In this document: one piece after another, positions 11,101-19,238 of the stretch
Layout of the letters: every line of letters begins with the position of its first letter
Position numbering within the stretch: the first letter of the stretch is position 1
Assembly: GCA_016714225.1 (NCBI GenBank)
Contig: JADJNS010000014.1
Coordinates: 124,001 to 188,000, forward strand
DNA length: 64,000 nucleotides
Source: Archangiaceae bacterium
GTDB lineage: Bacteria; Myxococcota; Myxococcia; Myxococcales; Myxococcaceae
Reading direction: 5' to 3'
Made by a program: the position numbers and the translations under genes
The notes under the pieces: model-generated
What the model saw: the letters and a program-made list of their open reading frames with translations, nothing else
Databases searched by the model: none
Told to the model about the DNA's origin: nothing

Positions 11101-13336
11101 CATGGCGCGGCGCGCGGGCACCGCCATCGACCCGGTCACCGGCAACACCAACAACGTCACCGGCCAGGCGTACAAGCCGCAGACCGCAGACGACCTGCGC
11201 GCCGCCTTCCAGGCGATCGCCCAGTCGTTCGGCAACCTGCGCGTGTCGCGGTCGAAGCCCACTGTGGTTCGCGACGCGACCGGCAGCATGATCTACACCG
11301 GCAGCTACCAGTACGACTCTGCCGCCGGCGCGCGCGAGTGGTACGGCTACCTCGACGCGTACGACGTGTCGACGCTCGGGCCCGGCATCCAGAACGCCAT
11401 CTGGAACTTCGACACCAAGCTCTACGCGATGGCGAGCAACGCCCGGCGCATCTACACCTATCTTCCCGGCGTGGGCGCGCAGGTCGACCTGAACGGCGTG
11501 CTCAGCGCGGCCCAGAAAGACGAGCTCAAGGGCCAGATGGGTCTGGCGGCCGGCGGTGGCTCTGACCCGCAGCTCACCGCCATCTTGAACACGGTGCTGA
11601 ACCCCAGCCCCACCCCGGGCGCTCCGTTCTCGGTGGGCCTGCAGCGCCGCAAGCAGCGCCTCGCGGCCATCGTGCACTCGACCCCCGCGGTGGTCGGCCC
11701 GCCGCGCGGCATCGCCACCTGGCCGGGTGACCCGGCCGAGCAGCCGGCCTACGCGGCGTACAAGACCGCCCTGGCCACCCGCGAGACCCGCGTGTTCAAC
11801 AGCTCGAACGACGGCATCATGCACGCCATCTGCGAGCCCACCGACGGCGTGGCGCCGCTCTGCAACGGCCTGGGTGGCCGCGGCACCGAGGTCTATGGCT
11901 TCGTGCCGCCGGCGATTCACAACAGGTTCGACGACCTGCACACCGACATGGTGAACGAGTACACCGCCGACGGCAGCTTCGGCGCCGGCGACGTGTGCTT
12001 CAGCAACTGCGCTCCGATGGCCGGCTTCGGCGGGTGGTTCACCATGCTGATCGGCAGCATGAACCGCGGCGACAGCTCGCTGTACGCGCTCGACGTCAGC
12101 AACGCGAACACCCCCCTCTACAAGTGGACCATGACCTCGGCGCAGACCGGCGGCCTGCTCGGCCAGACCTGGTCTCCGCCCGCGGTGGCGCGCGTCACCG
12201 TCGACATGCCCCCGTTGCAGGGCGGCCCCGGCGCCAAGCGCTGGGTCGGCCTGGTGGGCGCGGGCTTCAAGCGCGGCGACAACTGGGGCACCGTCTCGAA
12301 CGGCTTCATGGTGGTCGACCTCGAGACCGGCGCTCCGCTGATCGACTCGAACCCCGCCGGCGTGGGCGCGTGCACCAACGCGTACGGGGTGAGCATCAGC
12401 CCCTGCAACACCGCGCGCTACCGCGTCGACCACAACGCGTTCGCGTGCGACAGCAAGGTCCCCGGCGCGCCGGTCGGGCCCCTGTGCACCCGCTACCGCA
12501 ACAGCGTCGCCGCCCGCGTGGCGGTGGCCTCGCAGACCGGCGCGATGGCCCAGGCGGCGTACTTCGGCGACGTGCAGGGCCGGGTGCAGGTGAGCCGGCT
12601 CGACACGCCCAAGGCCGCCGACTGGCAGCCGCAGCAGCTGTTCGACCCCACCGACTCGGCCTGCGCCGCCGACATCAACGGCAACGCGCAGACCCCCATC
12701 TACGACGCCGCCGACACGGTGATGAGCTCGCGCGTCGACCAGCTTCCGCTGGCCGAAGACAACGAGAACGGCTCGTACGCGGGCACCCGTGAGGTGAGGT
12801 CGATCTACCAGCGCGCGCTGCTCGAGAAGATGACCAACGGCCTGACCTGGGCGTTCGTGGGCACCGGCACCGACGCGCGGGCCAACGAAGACGACACCTA
12901 CGACTACCTGTACGCCATCGAAGACGGCAAGAACACCGGAGCGACCTGCGTGGGCCGGCCGGCGTGGGTCAAGCGCTTCCCCCTCGGTGAGAAGGTGCTG
13001 AGCGAGATGGCGTCGCAGGCGGGCGTGCTGTTCGTCTCGACCTTCCTGCCGCAGAACAGCGACCCGTGCAGCAACCTGGGCGACACCGTGCTGTACGCGT
13101 TCTACGAGCAGACCGGCAAGCCGGCGTTCGTGTTCGACAACGCCGGCAACCCGCCCACCAACCGGGTGGTGGTCACCGGCACCGGCATTCCGTCTGACAC
13201 CACCGTGATTCCCACCAGCGGCTCGACGGTGAACATTCTGGTGCGCAAAGAAGACCCCCAGCACCGCTTCGACGTGCAGGGCGCCAGCGGCCTGGTTCAG
13301 CCGGGTCGCATCAAGAGCTGGCGGAGGGTGCGGTGA
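8129..13336 (+). CDS. pilY1: PilY1-type tip adhesin of type IVa pili
   Basis: The 1735-residue secreted protein begins with a signal peptide (about 1-26) and an N-terminal von Willebrand A-like start with a metal-ion site DxSxS (Asp37, Ser39, Ser41 in LMDNSNSMHE). A long, unusually Cys-, Thr- and Gly-rich middle region follows, probably disulfide-bonded and surface exposed. An Asp-rich turn (DTDGDGR) and a second acidic loop (near GTDARANEDDTYDY) resemble calcium sites. The C-terminal third (from about residue 1220: NSSNDGIMHA, MLIGSMNRGDSSLYALDV) matches the PilY1 beta-propeller. PilY1 primes pilus assembly with minor pilins and sits at the tip. The downstream minor pilin genes overlap or abut it, as in the Myxococcus pilY1 clusters. 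The 172 bases upstream hold no promoter I can defend. Confidence 0.9.
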   Translation: MYRASRQCASLWFLSAMLIASSAFAQGAKTRLFILMDNSNSMHETAAGLDKPNPDGSYDLDPNWLTDGGTTSDGGTLLTCNLPALQDAGLCFSKFCSAKCVLYNAMDNYEEDFEFGFATYNTYKRKVDFSLGSSACQYDILAAPNENLPGGTNNRFWSIRNNLAPSCAITRSTTAATPGVRNDTTLTSSRFVCDTNPGVAGADPAKKCASVATPASAWYLAALSAPATMFDIVRSDVTTPAGGGVGATTSTVKNTCTGSSGTYACASTTSAAIFPGAGGANEPTQSPFNGYTYYLRSVVDWPSTVPTLDTFYSRPGTANCIAAAEVLGNTVTTTGGPPNAGYSTALNQLQAGTYAGEPANSACGATRPCTWTLINKQMVSTGNTVNNSTCNSNALPPGVPAYATNGTSTTTRNVGTYYTNPPASCPGTSLACPAQSGTCNGAPANCAVPAGSAVGNGTDTFAQVSFAATAPAPPAGFTTGSASLVHTWKDTGSTVSNVGQCSATRSFGGVGPGGQGCGASYTGQCVYINPVYVPVPGDSTKGYCQYSLYQRSFTRPIYTCKYTFTQYRFQQTVPNPTVLQCSWKLRQLVWRPQLYQYDWTTVGGEVVGNTSVTFDPVNKVCGTSPVAFPAVSPAQCPAKLDSSNATAPAACKLAGRECRLRWWAAPTGAPAIYANAAYKFGRNSRYSNTATVSTEVSNYGSSPPYCQTIDYQDAPFASQVDLASKPFGVQQSVAAASWCTGTGSGGPSSDTLVMGDPYSPGSPNVPLNGSWFGTYRGGTITDTDGDGRSVLYSIDPTGASWQPAPIRSEKDVGWSRLPDGTPMLGLFHDFDPLGLPVLRNLILNLPMHDDPLQMNFQSGTKQWLNGANTPLYGSLSDFQSYLRDTLDTSGSLGPDNLAICRNYGMVLLTDGDENQPPRQPNHPQNTGAGLCDPYTAANCQVFPDYNVGTQLEDIVGTIGSTTGGSAARTPKAVKSYMVSYGNGATSDLLDRMARRAGTAIDPVTGNTNNVTGQAYKPQTADDLRAAFQAIAQSFGNLRVSRSKPTVVRDATGSMIYTGSYQYDSAAGAREWYGYLDAYDVSTLGPGIQNAIWNFDTKLYAMASNARRIYTYLPGVGAQVDLNGVLSAAQKDELKGQMGLAAGGGSDPQLTAILNTVLNPSPTPGAPFSVGLQRRKQRLAAIVHSTPAVVGPPRGIATWPGDPAEQPAYAAYKTALATRETRVFNSSNDGIMHAICEPTDGVAPLCNGLGGRGTEVYGFVPPAIHNRFDDLHTDMVNEYTADGSFGAGDVCFSNCAPMAGFGGWFTMLIGSMNRGDSSLYALDVSNANTPLYKWTMTSAQTGGLLGQTWSPPAVARVTVDMPPLQGGPGAKRWVGLVGAGFKRGDNWGTVSNGFMVVDLETGAPLIDSNPAGVGACTNAYGVSISPCNTARYRVDHNAFACDSKVPGAPVGPLCTRYRNSVAARVAVASQTGAMAQAAYFGDVQGRVQVSRLDTPKAADWQPQQLFDPTDSACAADINGNAQTPIYDAADTVMSSRVDQLPLAEDNENGSYAGTREVRSIYQRALLEKMTNGLTWAFVGTGTDARANEDDTYDYLYAIEDGKNTGATCVGRPAWVKRFPLGEKVLSEMASQAGVLFVSTFLPQNSDPCSNLGDTVLYAFYEQTGKPAFVFDNAGNPPTNRVVVTGTGIPSDTTVIPTSGSTVNILVRKEDPQHRFDVQGASGLVQPGRIKSWRRVR

Positions 13337-14022
13337 TGCTCAGGCGCCGTCGCGGCATGACGCTGCTCGAGCTGATGACCGTGGTCGCGGTGGTCGGCAT
13401 CATGACCGGGCTGTCGGCGCTCAGCTTCATGAGCGTGCGCTCGACCTCGCGGTCGCGTGAGACCACCCGGCTGCTGGTCACCGCGATGCGCACCGCGCGC
13501 ATGATGGCGGTGACCTCGGGGGTGCCGACCGGCGTGCACATCGGCACCATGAGCGACGTCAACGGGTCGCGGCTCTTGCTGGTGTTTCGCAAGCAGAACG
13601 CCGCCGCGCCGGCGAACGCGCAGTTCGTGCCGCCCGCCGGCGTGAACCCCGACCTGGTGGTGAGCCGCAACAACCTGGTCGACATCGGCCTGGGCAACGC
13701 CGTGACGCCCGAGCTGCTCAGCCTGCAGTACGACACCGGCGGCGGCTACCAGGCGCTCGCCGACGGCGAGGCGCTCGAGGTCATCTACGACTCCGACGGG
13801 CGCCCCAACGTGCTGCAGGTGCCCGCGGGCGGCGGGCCCGCCAACGACCTCACCCTGCCGATGGCGGCCTCGGTCGACCGGCACCTGCTGATTCGGCTGA
13901 GCGACCCGCGCGAGTTCCGCGGCACCGCCACCCGCAACCCGTCGGCGCGCTGCACCGAGGTCACCAGCACCGGCACGGCGCGAAACTTTCGCGCGCCGCT
14001 CCCCAGGATCGACTGCGTATGA
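13336..14022 (+). CDS. fimU: FimU/GspH-like minor pilin
   Basis: The 228-residue prepilin has a short basic leader ending in glycine, cut before MTLLELMTVVAVVGIM. Glu5 of the mature protein is present, as in pilin subunits assembled by the type IV pilus machine. The globular part is about 190 residues. The ATG shares one base with the pilY1 stop (TGATG) and has a GGAGG box eight bases upstream, which favours it over the GTG one codon earlier. FimU-class minor pilins join PilV, PilW and PilX beneath PilY1 in the priming complex. The FimU assignment rests on gene order and on a GspH-like N-terminus rather than on a distinctive motif. Confidence 0.83.
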   Translation: MLRRRRGMTLLELMTVVAVVGIMTGLSALSFMSVRSTSRSRETTRLLVTAMRTARMMAVTSGVPTGVHIGTMSDVNGSRLLLVFRKQNAAAPANAQFVPPAGVNPDLVVSRNNLVDIGLGNAVTPELLSLQYDTGGGYQALADGEALEVIYDSDGRPNVLQVPAGGGPANDLTLPMAASVDRHLLIRLSDPREFRGTATRNPSARCTEVTSTGTARNFRAPLPRIDCV

Positions 14023-14486
14023 AGAAGCTGAGGCGTTCGCGCCGCTATCAGGGCGGGTTCTCGCTGCTCGAGGCGCTCACCGCGAGCGTGTGCATGCTCG
14101 CCGGCATGGTCGGCGTCATCATCTTGATTCAGCAGAGCGCGCGGGTGACCACCAGCGCCGACTTCAACGTGCAGGCCTCGAAGCTGTCGCAAGAGCTGCT
14201 CTCGCAGTGGACGGCCATCGGCTACCAGGCGACGTTCGCCAAGGTGCCGGCCACCGACGTCTGCGACGGCGTGTTCGCGAACGGCACGCGCTACTGGTGC
14301 CGGCTCGAGTTCATCGACACCTCGCCGGTGGGAAACCTGCCCAACCTGGGGCAGCCCTCGGTGCTGGTGCGGGTTCGCATGCGGCGCATGAGCCGGAGCG
14401 CGGGCGACCAGACCATGCACGAAGAGGGCATTCTCGGCATGACCCCGAGCGAGTACGTGGTGGAGGCCTATGTCATTCAGGGCTAG
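14019..14486 (+). CDS. pilV: PilV-like minor pilin
   Basis: The 155-residue prepilin carries a basic leader (MKKLRRSRRYQGG) followed by FSLLEALTASVCMLAGMVGV, a standard class III signal with Gly at -1, Phe +1 and Glu +5. The hydrophobic helix continues to about residue 40. The C-terminal domain contains two cysteines (VCDGVF...YWCR) that may pair. It overlaps the preceding fimU-like stop by four bases (ATGA) and the following pilW-like gene by 17 bases, so the cluster is almost certainly one transcript. The PilV name follows from the FSLLEAL start and from position in the cluster. Confidence 0.83.
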   Translation: MKKLRRSRRYQGGFSLLEALTASVCMLAGMVGVIILIQQSARVTTSADFNVQASKLSQELLSQWTAIGYQATFAKVPATDVCDGVFANGTRYWCRLEFIDTSPVGNLPNLGQPSVLVRVRMRRMSRSAGDQTMHEEGILGMTPSEYVVEAYVIQG

Positions 14487-15723
14487 GGCGGTTCGCGGCA
14501 TGACGATGCTCGAGCTGTTGACCGCGGCGGCCATCGGCCTGGTCGTGGTCGCGGCGGCGTTCTCGATGTTCACCGCGATGAACCAGATGCAAGAGAAGGC
14601 CGACCGCAAGCTCGAGTCGATCGCCGAGCTCAACATCGCCACGCAGCGCGCGATGCGGGTCATCGAGAACGCCGGCATGAACCTCAAGTCGGCGCGCCTC
14701 TCGGTGCGGGTGACCAACAACCTGCCGCGCATCTTCTACTTCGACACCCAGAGCAACACGATGCGCAACCTCGACCCGGTGGCCCGCACCGTGCCCGACG
14801 GCGGCGCGACGCCGGCCGGCTTCATTCAAGAGTCCGACATGGTCGATGTGCTGGTGGGCTACCCGCCCACGGTGCGCGCCGAGGGGCGCGTGCTGGCGTC
14901 GAACTTCCCCGGCGGGTCGGCCGGGCAGGTGCGCCTCGACGGCTGGTCGCCCATCGCCACCACCGCGCAGCTGCCGGGGTTCGTGCCGGCTTCGCCGCCC
15001 GGGCTCTTCTCCGCGCTGCTGGCGCCCCGCTACCTGGTGTTCTCGGGCCGCAGCTCGGGCATCTCGACCGCGTGCCTGGCCAAGGTCATCGACGCTTCGA
15101 ACGTGCCCAACACCGGCACGGTCACCTACGAGCACGTGCTGGTGGGCTACGGCGCCAACGGCGGCCCGGCGCTCTACAGCACCTCGCAGAGCCCCTCGTT
15201 TCCCACCTTCCCGGCGAACGACGCGGCGACGGTCTCGTCGAACATCGGCGGGCCCGGGGTGGCCTGCCCCGGGGTGGGCTTCTCGGTCTACGGGGTGGCC
15301 GCGCGCACCCTGTACGCGGTGGCGCGGCTCAACGCCAACGACCGGCCCGGCCTCTACGAGTTCAACTACAACTTCGCCACCGACCGGTTCGAAGACCCGG
15401 TGCTGATGTCGGCGGGCGTCGACGACATGGCGGTGCACCCGCTCATCGCCAGCGGCGTGAACGTCATCTCCGACGTCACCGACGGCGGCGCGAACGCCAG
15501 CGACTTCCCCTACACCGACCCGACCGCGCTGGCGGCCTCGCAGGTGGTGGGGCTCACGGTGCGAATGCTCTCTCGCGGCTTGAGCGACGTGCACGAGACC
15601 TCGACCGATGCGGGCGTCTGGTTCTCTGACGGCAACGTGCCCGGCGACGGGCTCAAGCGCGACCTGCGCGAGGCGCGGGTGCCGCTCAACAACCTGAACC
15701 CCATCTACGTTCTCCCCGACTGA
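14470..15723 (+). CDS. pilW: PilW-like minor pilin
   Basis: The 417-residue prepilin starts with a basic leader and the processing site RG|MTMLELLTAAAIGLVV, with Glu5 present. The large C-terminal domain (about 370 residues) is typical of PilW, the biggest minor pilin of the PilY1 priming complex. The start overlaps the end of pilV by 17 bases. A GGAGG lies only three bases before the ATG, which is short, so translation may depend on coupling. Pairs of cysteines occur in the central domain (STACLAK, GVACPGVG). Confidence 0.83.
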   Translation: MSFRARAVRGMTMLELLTAAAIGLVVVAAAFSMFTAMNQMQEKADRKLESIAELNIATQRAMRVIENAGMNLKSARLSVRVTNNLPRIFYFDTQSNTMRNLDPVARTVPDGGATPAGFIQESDMVDVLVGYPPTVRAEGRVLASNFPGGSAGQVRLDGWSPIATTAQLPGFVPASPPGLFSALLAPRYLVFSGRSSGISTACLAKVIDASNVPNTGTVTYEHVLVGYGANGGPALYSTSQSPSFPTFPANDAATVSSNIGGPGVACPGVGFSVYGVAARTLYAVARLNANDRPGLYEFNYNFATDRFEDPVLMSAGVDDMAVHPLIASGVNVISDVTDGGANASDFPYTDPTALAASQVVGLTVRMLSRGLSDVHETSTDAGVWFSDGNVPGDGLKRDLREARVPLNNLNPIYVLPD

Positions 15724-15741
15724 AGAGACTGAAAAAGACCC

Positions 15742-16347
15742 ATGATGCGCGCCCTCTCGTCACTGCAGAAGCGTCGCCGCCGTGAAGGTGGCTTCGTGCT
15801 CATCGTGGTGCTGCTGCTCCTGGTGATTCTCACCATGAGCGCCTCGCTGCTGCTCGAGCAGAGCACCGCCAACACCGAGGCCAGCAGCGCGGTGCGCTCG
15901 TACACCGTGGCGCAGTCGCGGGCGGCGATGGGGGTGATGCAGATGCGCGCCCAGCTGCTGGCGCCGGCCGCGGTCGCCCAGATGCAGGCGCTGGGCACCT
16001 GCAGCATCGCGCAGTACGACGCCAACGCCTGCCCGCCGCCGAACCTCAGCATTCCGCTGAGCGGCCTCGACGCGCAGATCGACGGCACCGGCCTGGTCGA
16101 CTACCAGCTCATCTCGCGCCGGGTGCCGAGCTCGCAGACGCTGATGGACGGTGCGGGCGCCCAGTACCGCGCCGCGGTCATCAACATCGGCACCCCGGGC
16201 ATCAACGGCCGGTTCTTCATCGTCTCGACCGGCTTCTACGGGTACACCGGCAGCACCAACCTGCGCGAGGCGCGGGTCGAGGTCGAGGTCTCGCTGCCCA
16301 CGGGCGTGGTGCCCAAGCCCAACGACAACGGCATCGAAGGGACGTGA
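15742..16347 (+). CDS. pilX: PilX-like minor pilin lacking Glu5
   Basis: The 201-residue protein has a long basic leader (KRRRREGG) and then FVLIVVLLLLVILTMSASLL. The position equivalent to Glu5 is Val, as in GspK/PilX-type tip subunits, which tolerate loss of Glu5 because they sit at the filament tip with no subunit above. It is fourth in the fimU-pilV-pilW-pilX order behind pilY1. It starts 18 bases after pilW with consecutive ATG codons, so the exact start could be one codon later. Its stop overlaps the GTG of the next gene by four bases, tying that STAS-like gene to the pilus operon. Confidence 0.82.
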   Translation: MMRALSSLQKRRRREGGFVLIVVLLLLVILTMSASLLLEQSTANTEASSAVRSYTVAQSRAAMGVMQMRAQLLAPAAVAQMQALGTCSIAQYDANACPPPNLSIPLSGLDAQIDGTGLVDYQLISRRVPSSQTLMDGAGAQYRAAVINIGTPGINGRFFIVSTGFYGYTGSTNLREARVEVEVSLPTGVVPKPNDNGIEGT

Positions 16348-16844
16348 GCGGGCCCCCTCCAGCGGCGGCGGTGATGGGCTGCGCCCTGTCGGCCGACGGG
16401 CGCCGGCTCACGCTCACCGGCCCGCTGACCGAGCAGGTCGACTTCTCGGCGCTGCCTGAGCGGCTCGACGGCGACGTGCGGGTCGATGCGTCGGGCATCA
16501 GCCGCATCACCTCGGCCGGCGTGGTCGAGTGGGTGGCGTTCATCACCCACCTGCCCGCCTCGGCGCGGCTGCGCTTCGAGGCCTGCTCGGTCGCGTTCGT
16601 GAACCAGCTCAACACCGTGCGCAGCTTCATCGGCGACGGCCGGGTCGAGTCGATCTGTGTGCCCTACCTGTGCCCGGGCTGCGGGGCGAGCGAAGAGCCG
16701 GTGATGAACCTCGAGCAGCTCGAGGCGGGGCTGCCGCTGACGCGCGGGCCCTGTGCGACATGCGGGGCTTCGCTCGAGCTCGACGTGCCGCCCGACGACT
16801 ACCTCGCGTTCCTCGCGCGCGAGCTGGGCGAACCGCTCATCTAG
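16344..16844 (+). CDS. Small STAS-like protein with zinc ribbon
   Basis: The 166-residue soluble protein has an N-terminal STAS-like domain (about 12-100) and a C-terminal four-cysteine ribbon (Cys110-X2-Cys113 ... Cys137-X2-Cys140). The STAS phosphosite region reads VDASGISRITSAG. Ser57 sits where anti-sigma antagonists such as RsbV carry their phosphorylated serine, although the preceding Asp is Thr. It closely resembles the first N-terminal unit of the Ser/Thr kinase at 45686-47812. Shared blocks are ITSxG, the string NTVRSF/NSVRNF and PYLCxxCG, at nearly the same spacing. The GTG start overlaps the pilX stop by four bases. I infer a regulatory adaptor for the pilus operon or for a partner-switching circuit; no enzyme activity is suggested. 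Confidence 0.75.
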   Translation: MSGPPPAAAVMGCALSADGRRLTLTGPLTEQVDFSALPERLDGDVRVDASGISRITSAGVVEWVAFITHLPASARLRFEACSVAFVNQLNTVRSFIGDGRVESICVPYLCPGCGASEEPVMNLEQLEAGLPLTRGPCATCGASLELDVPPDDYLAFLARELGEPLI

Positions 16845-16890
16845 AGGGCTGCCCTTCGAAGGCGCAGGTGTGGTCTGCTGCGGCTCCAAG

Positions 16891-18030
16891 ATGGCCGAGC
16901 TCGCCGAGCTGCTGCGCGCAATCGATGCCCTGGGCCCCCGCTTCGCCGAGCGCGCAGCCGAGGCCGACCGCAGCGGCGCCTTCGCCACCGCGAACTGCGC
17001 CGAGCTCAAGGCGCGCCGCATCTACTCGGCCGGAGTGCCCGTCGAGCTGGGCGGAGCGGGGCTGCCGCCCGCCGAGCTGGGCGAGCTCACCCGCACCCTG
17101 GCGCACCACTGCCCCGCGACCGCGCTGGCGCTGGCGATGCACCAGCACCTGGTGGCGACCGCGGCCTGGCGCCACCGCCTGGGCCAGCCCACCGCCCCGC
17201 TGCTCGGGCAGGTGGCCCAGGGCCAGCGGGTGCTGGTCACCACCGGCGCGGGCGACTGGGTGCAGAGCTCGGGCAGCATGCGGCGGGTCGAGGGCGGCTA
17301 CCGGGTGACCGCGAAGAAGCGCTTCGCCAGCGGCCTGCCCGCGGCCGACCTGCTGCTGTCGAGCGCGGTGCTCGACGAGCCGGCCGGGGCGCCCACGGTG
17401 GTGCACTTCGCGATTCCCGCCGACACCCCGGGGGTGAGCTCGGCCGCCGACTGGGACGGGCTGGGCATGCGGGCCAGCGGCTCTGATGGGGTGCAGCTCG
17501 ACGAGGTGATGGTGGCCGACACGCAGGTGACGCTCCAGCGCCCGCGCGACGCCTGGCACCCCAGCCTCAACCTGATGGTCACCGTGGCGGTGCCGATCAT
17601 CTCGAGCGTGTACGTGGGGGTGGCCGAGCGCGCCAGCGAGCTCACCCGCCTGGCGTGCGCCGCCAGCACCGACCCCCTGGTGCACGCGCGGCTGGGTGAG
17701 CTGCTCACCACCCTCTTCACCGCCCAGGCGCTGCTCAAGCAGATGTTCGCCGCGACCGCGCCGGGAGGCCCCGCGCCCGACCTGGCCACCGCCGACGCCA
17801 CGCTCAAGGCCAAGAGCGCGCTCTCTCGGGCGGTGCGCACCTGCCTCGACCAGGCGGTGGCCCTGACCGGCGGGGCCGCGGTGCTGAAGACCCACCTGCT
17901 CGAGCGGCTGTGGCGCGACGCGCAGTCGGTGCAGTTTCACCCGCTGGCCGAGGCGCAGCAGCAGCTGTTCAGCGGCCGGGTGGCGCTCGGCCTGCCGCCG
18001 ATGCGCCCGCCCGGGCAGGGCTCGCGGTGA
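16891..18030 (+). CDS. Acyl-CoA dehydrogenase family flavoprotein
   Basis: The 379-residue protein has the size and layout of acyl-CoA dehydrogenases: an N-terminal helical domain with GVPVELGGAGLPPAELGEL, a middle beta domain (VTAKKRFASGLPAADLLL; WDGLGMRASGSDGVQLDEV) and a C-terminal helical bundle. The usual catalytic glutamate of the C-terminal domain cannot be placed by eye. The distantly related flavin monooxygenases of the dibenzothiophene type share this architecture, so an FAD/FMN-dependent dehydrogenase or monooxygenase are both possible. The ATG lies 46 bases after the STAS-like gene. Its TGA overlaps the GTG of the cysteine desulfurase by four bases, suggesting coupled expression. 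Confidence 0.85.
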   Translation: MAELAELLRAIDALGPRFAERAAEADRSGAFATANCAELKARRIYSAGVPVELGGAGLPPAELGELTRTLAHHCPATALALAMHQHLVATAAWRHRLGQPTAPLLGQVAQGQRVLVTTGAGDWVQSSGSMRRVEGGYRVTAKKRFASGLPAADLLLSSAVLDEPAGAPTVVHFAIPADTPGVSSAADWDGLGMRASGSDGVQLDEVMVADTQVTLQRPRDAWHPSLNLMVTVAVPIISSVYVGVAERASELTRLACAASTDPLVHARLGELLTTLFTAQALLKQMFAATAPGGPAPDLATADATLKAKSALSRAVRTCLDQAVALTGGAAVLKTHLLERLWRDAQSVQFHPLAEAQQQLFSGRVALGLPPMRPPGQGSR

Positions 18031-19238
18031 GCTCGCTCGCCGAGCGGGTGCGACCCGACTTCCCCCAGCTCGCGCGCCGCTTCGAGGCGGGCCCGCTCGT
18101 CTACCTCGACAGCGCGGCCACCACCTTGAAGCCGCAGGCCGTGCTCGACGCCGTCGTCGGCTACTACTCGGGCTACTCGGCCAACGTGCACCGCGGCAAG
18201 CACCGGCTCTCGGAAGAGGCGTCAGAGGCCTTCGACCGCGCGCGCGCCGACATCGCGGCGTTCATCAACGCCGACCCCGACGAGGTGGTGCTGGTGCGCA
18301 ACACCACCGAGGCGCTCAACCTGCTCGCCGACACGCTGCCGGTGTCGGCCGAGCGCCGCGCGCTGGTGGCCACCAGCGAGCATCACTCGAACCTGGTGCC
18401 GTGGCAGCGCCGCGGCGCGCTGCAGCTGCTCGAGGTCGACGAAGAGGGGCTGCTCGCCCGGCAGACGGTGCAGCAGGCGGCCGAGGGCGCGGCGGTGCTC
18501 AGCGTCGCGCACGTCTCGAACGTGACCGGCGCGGTGCAGCCGCTGGCCGAGCTGCTCGAGGTGGCGCGCGCCGCGGGGCTCATCACCGTGGTCGACGCGG
18601 CGCAGTCGGTGGCGCACCTGCCGATCGACGTGCGCGCGCTCGACTGCGACTTCCTCGCGTTCTCGGGGCACAAGGTGCTGGGGCCCACCGGCATCGGGGT
18701 GCTGTACGGCAAGCGCGAGCGGCTGGCTGCGCTGCGCCCTGCCCAGGTGGGCGGCGGCACGGTGCTCACCGTCACCGCCACCGGCCACACCTTGAAAGAG
18801 GTGCCCTACCGGCTCGAGGCGGGCACGCCGCACATCGCCGGCGCGATCGGCCTGGCGGCGGCGCTGCGCTACCTGCGAGACGTGGGCTTCGAAGCGGTGG
18901 CGCAGCACGATGCGCTGCTCGCTCGAACCTTGACCGCCGAGCTGGCCGACCTGCCGGGCGCGCGGCTGTTGGGGCCGAAGGCCGGGCGGGCGCCGATCGC
19001 CTCGATTGCGCTCACCTCGCCCGGCGTGAGCGCCGACCACCTGGCGATGGTGCTGTCTGACACCCACGCCATCATGACCCGCAGCGGCACCCACTGCGCC
19101 CACCCCTACTTCCAGTCGCTGGGCCTGCCGGGCACGCTGCGCGCCTCGGCCGCTCTGTATAATTCGACCGCCGATGTTCACGCCTTCGCCGCGCAGCTCC
19201 GGTCGCTCCTCGAACGGCTGGTGGGCCGCGCGCGCTGA
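18027..19238 (+). CDS. sufS: Cysteine desulfurase, SufS/CsdA class
   Basis: The 403-residue pyridoxal-phosphate enzyme mobilises sulfur from cysteine for Fe-S cluster assembly. Seen are LVYLDSAATTLKPQAVL at the N-terminus, ATSEHHSNLVPW, the cofactor lysine in FSGHKVLGPTG (Lys216) and the catalytic cysteine in TRSGTHCAHP (Cys357), the short group II loop of SufS. The GTG start overlaps the acyl-CoA dehydrogenase stop (GTGA). There are no other suf genes alongside (no SufB, SufC or SufE), so it may be a stand-alone CsdA-like desulfurase rather than part of a complete SUF operon. The 3' end overlaps the proposed start of the next lipoprotein gene. Confidence 0.93.
   Translation: MSSLAERVRPDFPQLARRFEAGPLVYLDSAATTLKPQAVLDAVVGYYSGYSANVHRGKHRLSEEASEAFDRARADIAAFINADPDEVVLVRNTTEALNLLADTLPVSAERRALVATSEHHSNLVPWQRRGALQLLEVDEEGLLARQTVQQAAEGAAVLSVAHVSNVTGAVQPLAELLEVARAAGLITVVDAAQSVAHLPIDVRALDCDFLAFSGHKVLGPTGIGVLYGKRERLAALRPAQVGGGTVLTVTATGHTLKEVPYRLEAGTPHIAGAIGLAAALRYLRDVGFEAVAQHDALLARTLTAELADLPGARLLGPKAGRAPIASIALTSPGVSADHLAMVLSDTHAIMTRSGTHCAHPYFQSLGLPGTLRASAALYNSTADVHAFAAQLRSLLERLVGRAR

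Noticed and set aside
8141..13264. A 1707-codon open frame antisense to pilY1, and similarly long antisense frames elsewhere (for example 3839-7297)
   Set aside because: Their composition (runs of Arg, His, Gly, Ala, Val) is what strong third-position GC bias produces on the opposite strand. No domain is seen and the sense genes are well supported.
19158..19163. A perfect TATAAT 10 bases before the ATG of the lipoprotein gene at 19174
   Set aside because: It is made by the conserved Tyr-Asn codons near the end of the desulfurase (ALYNS), and no -35 partner at proper spacing is evident. Chance is the simpler explanation.
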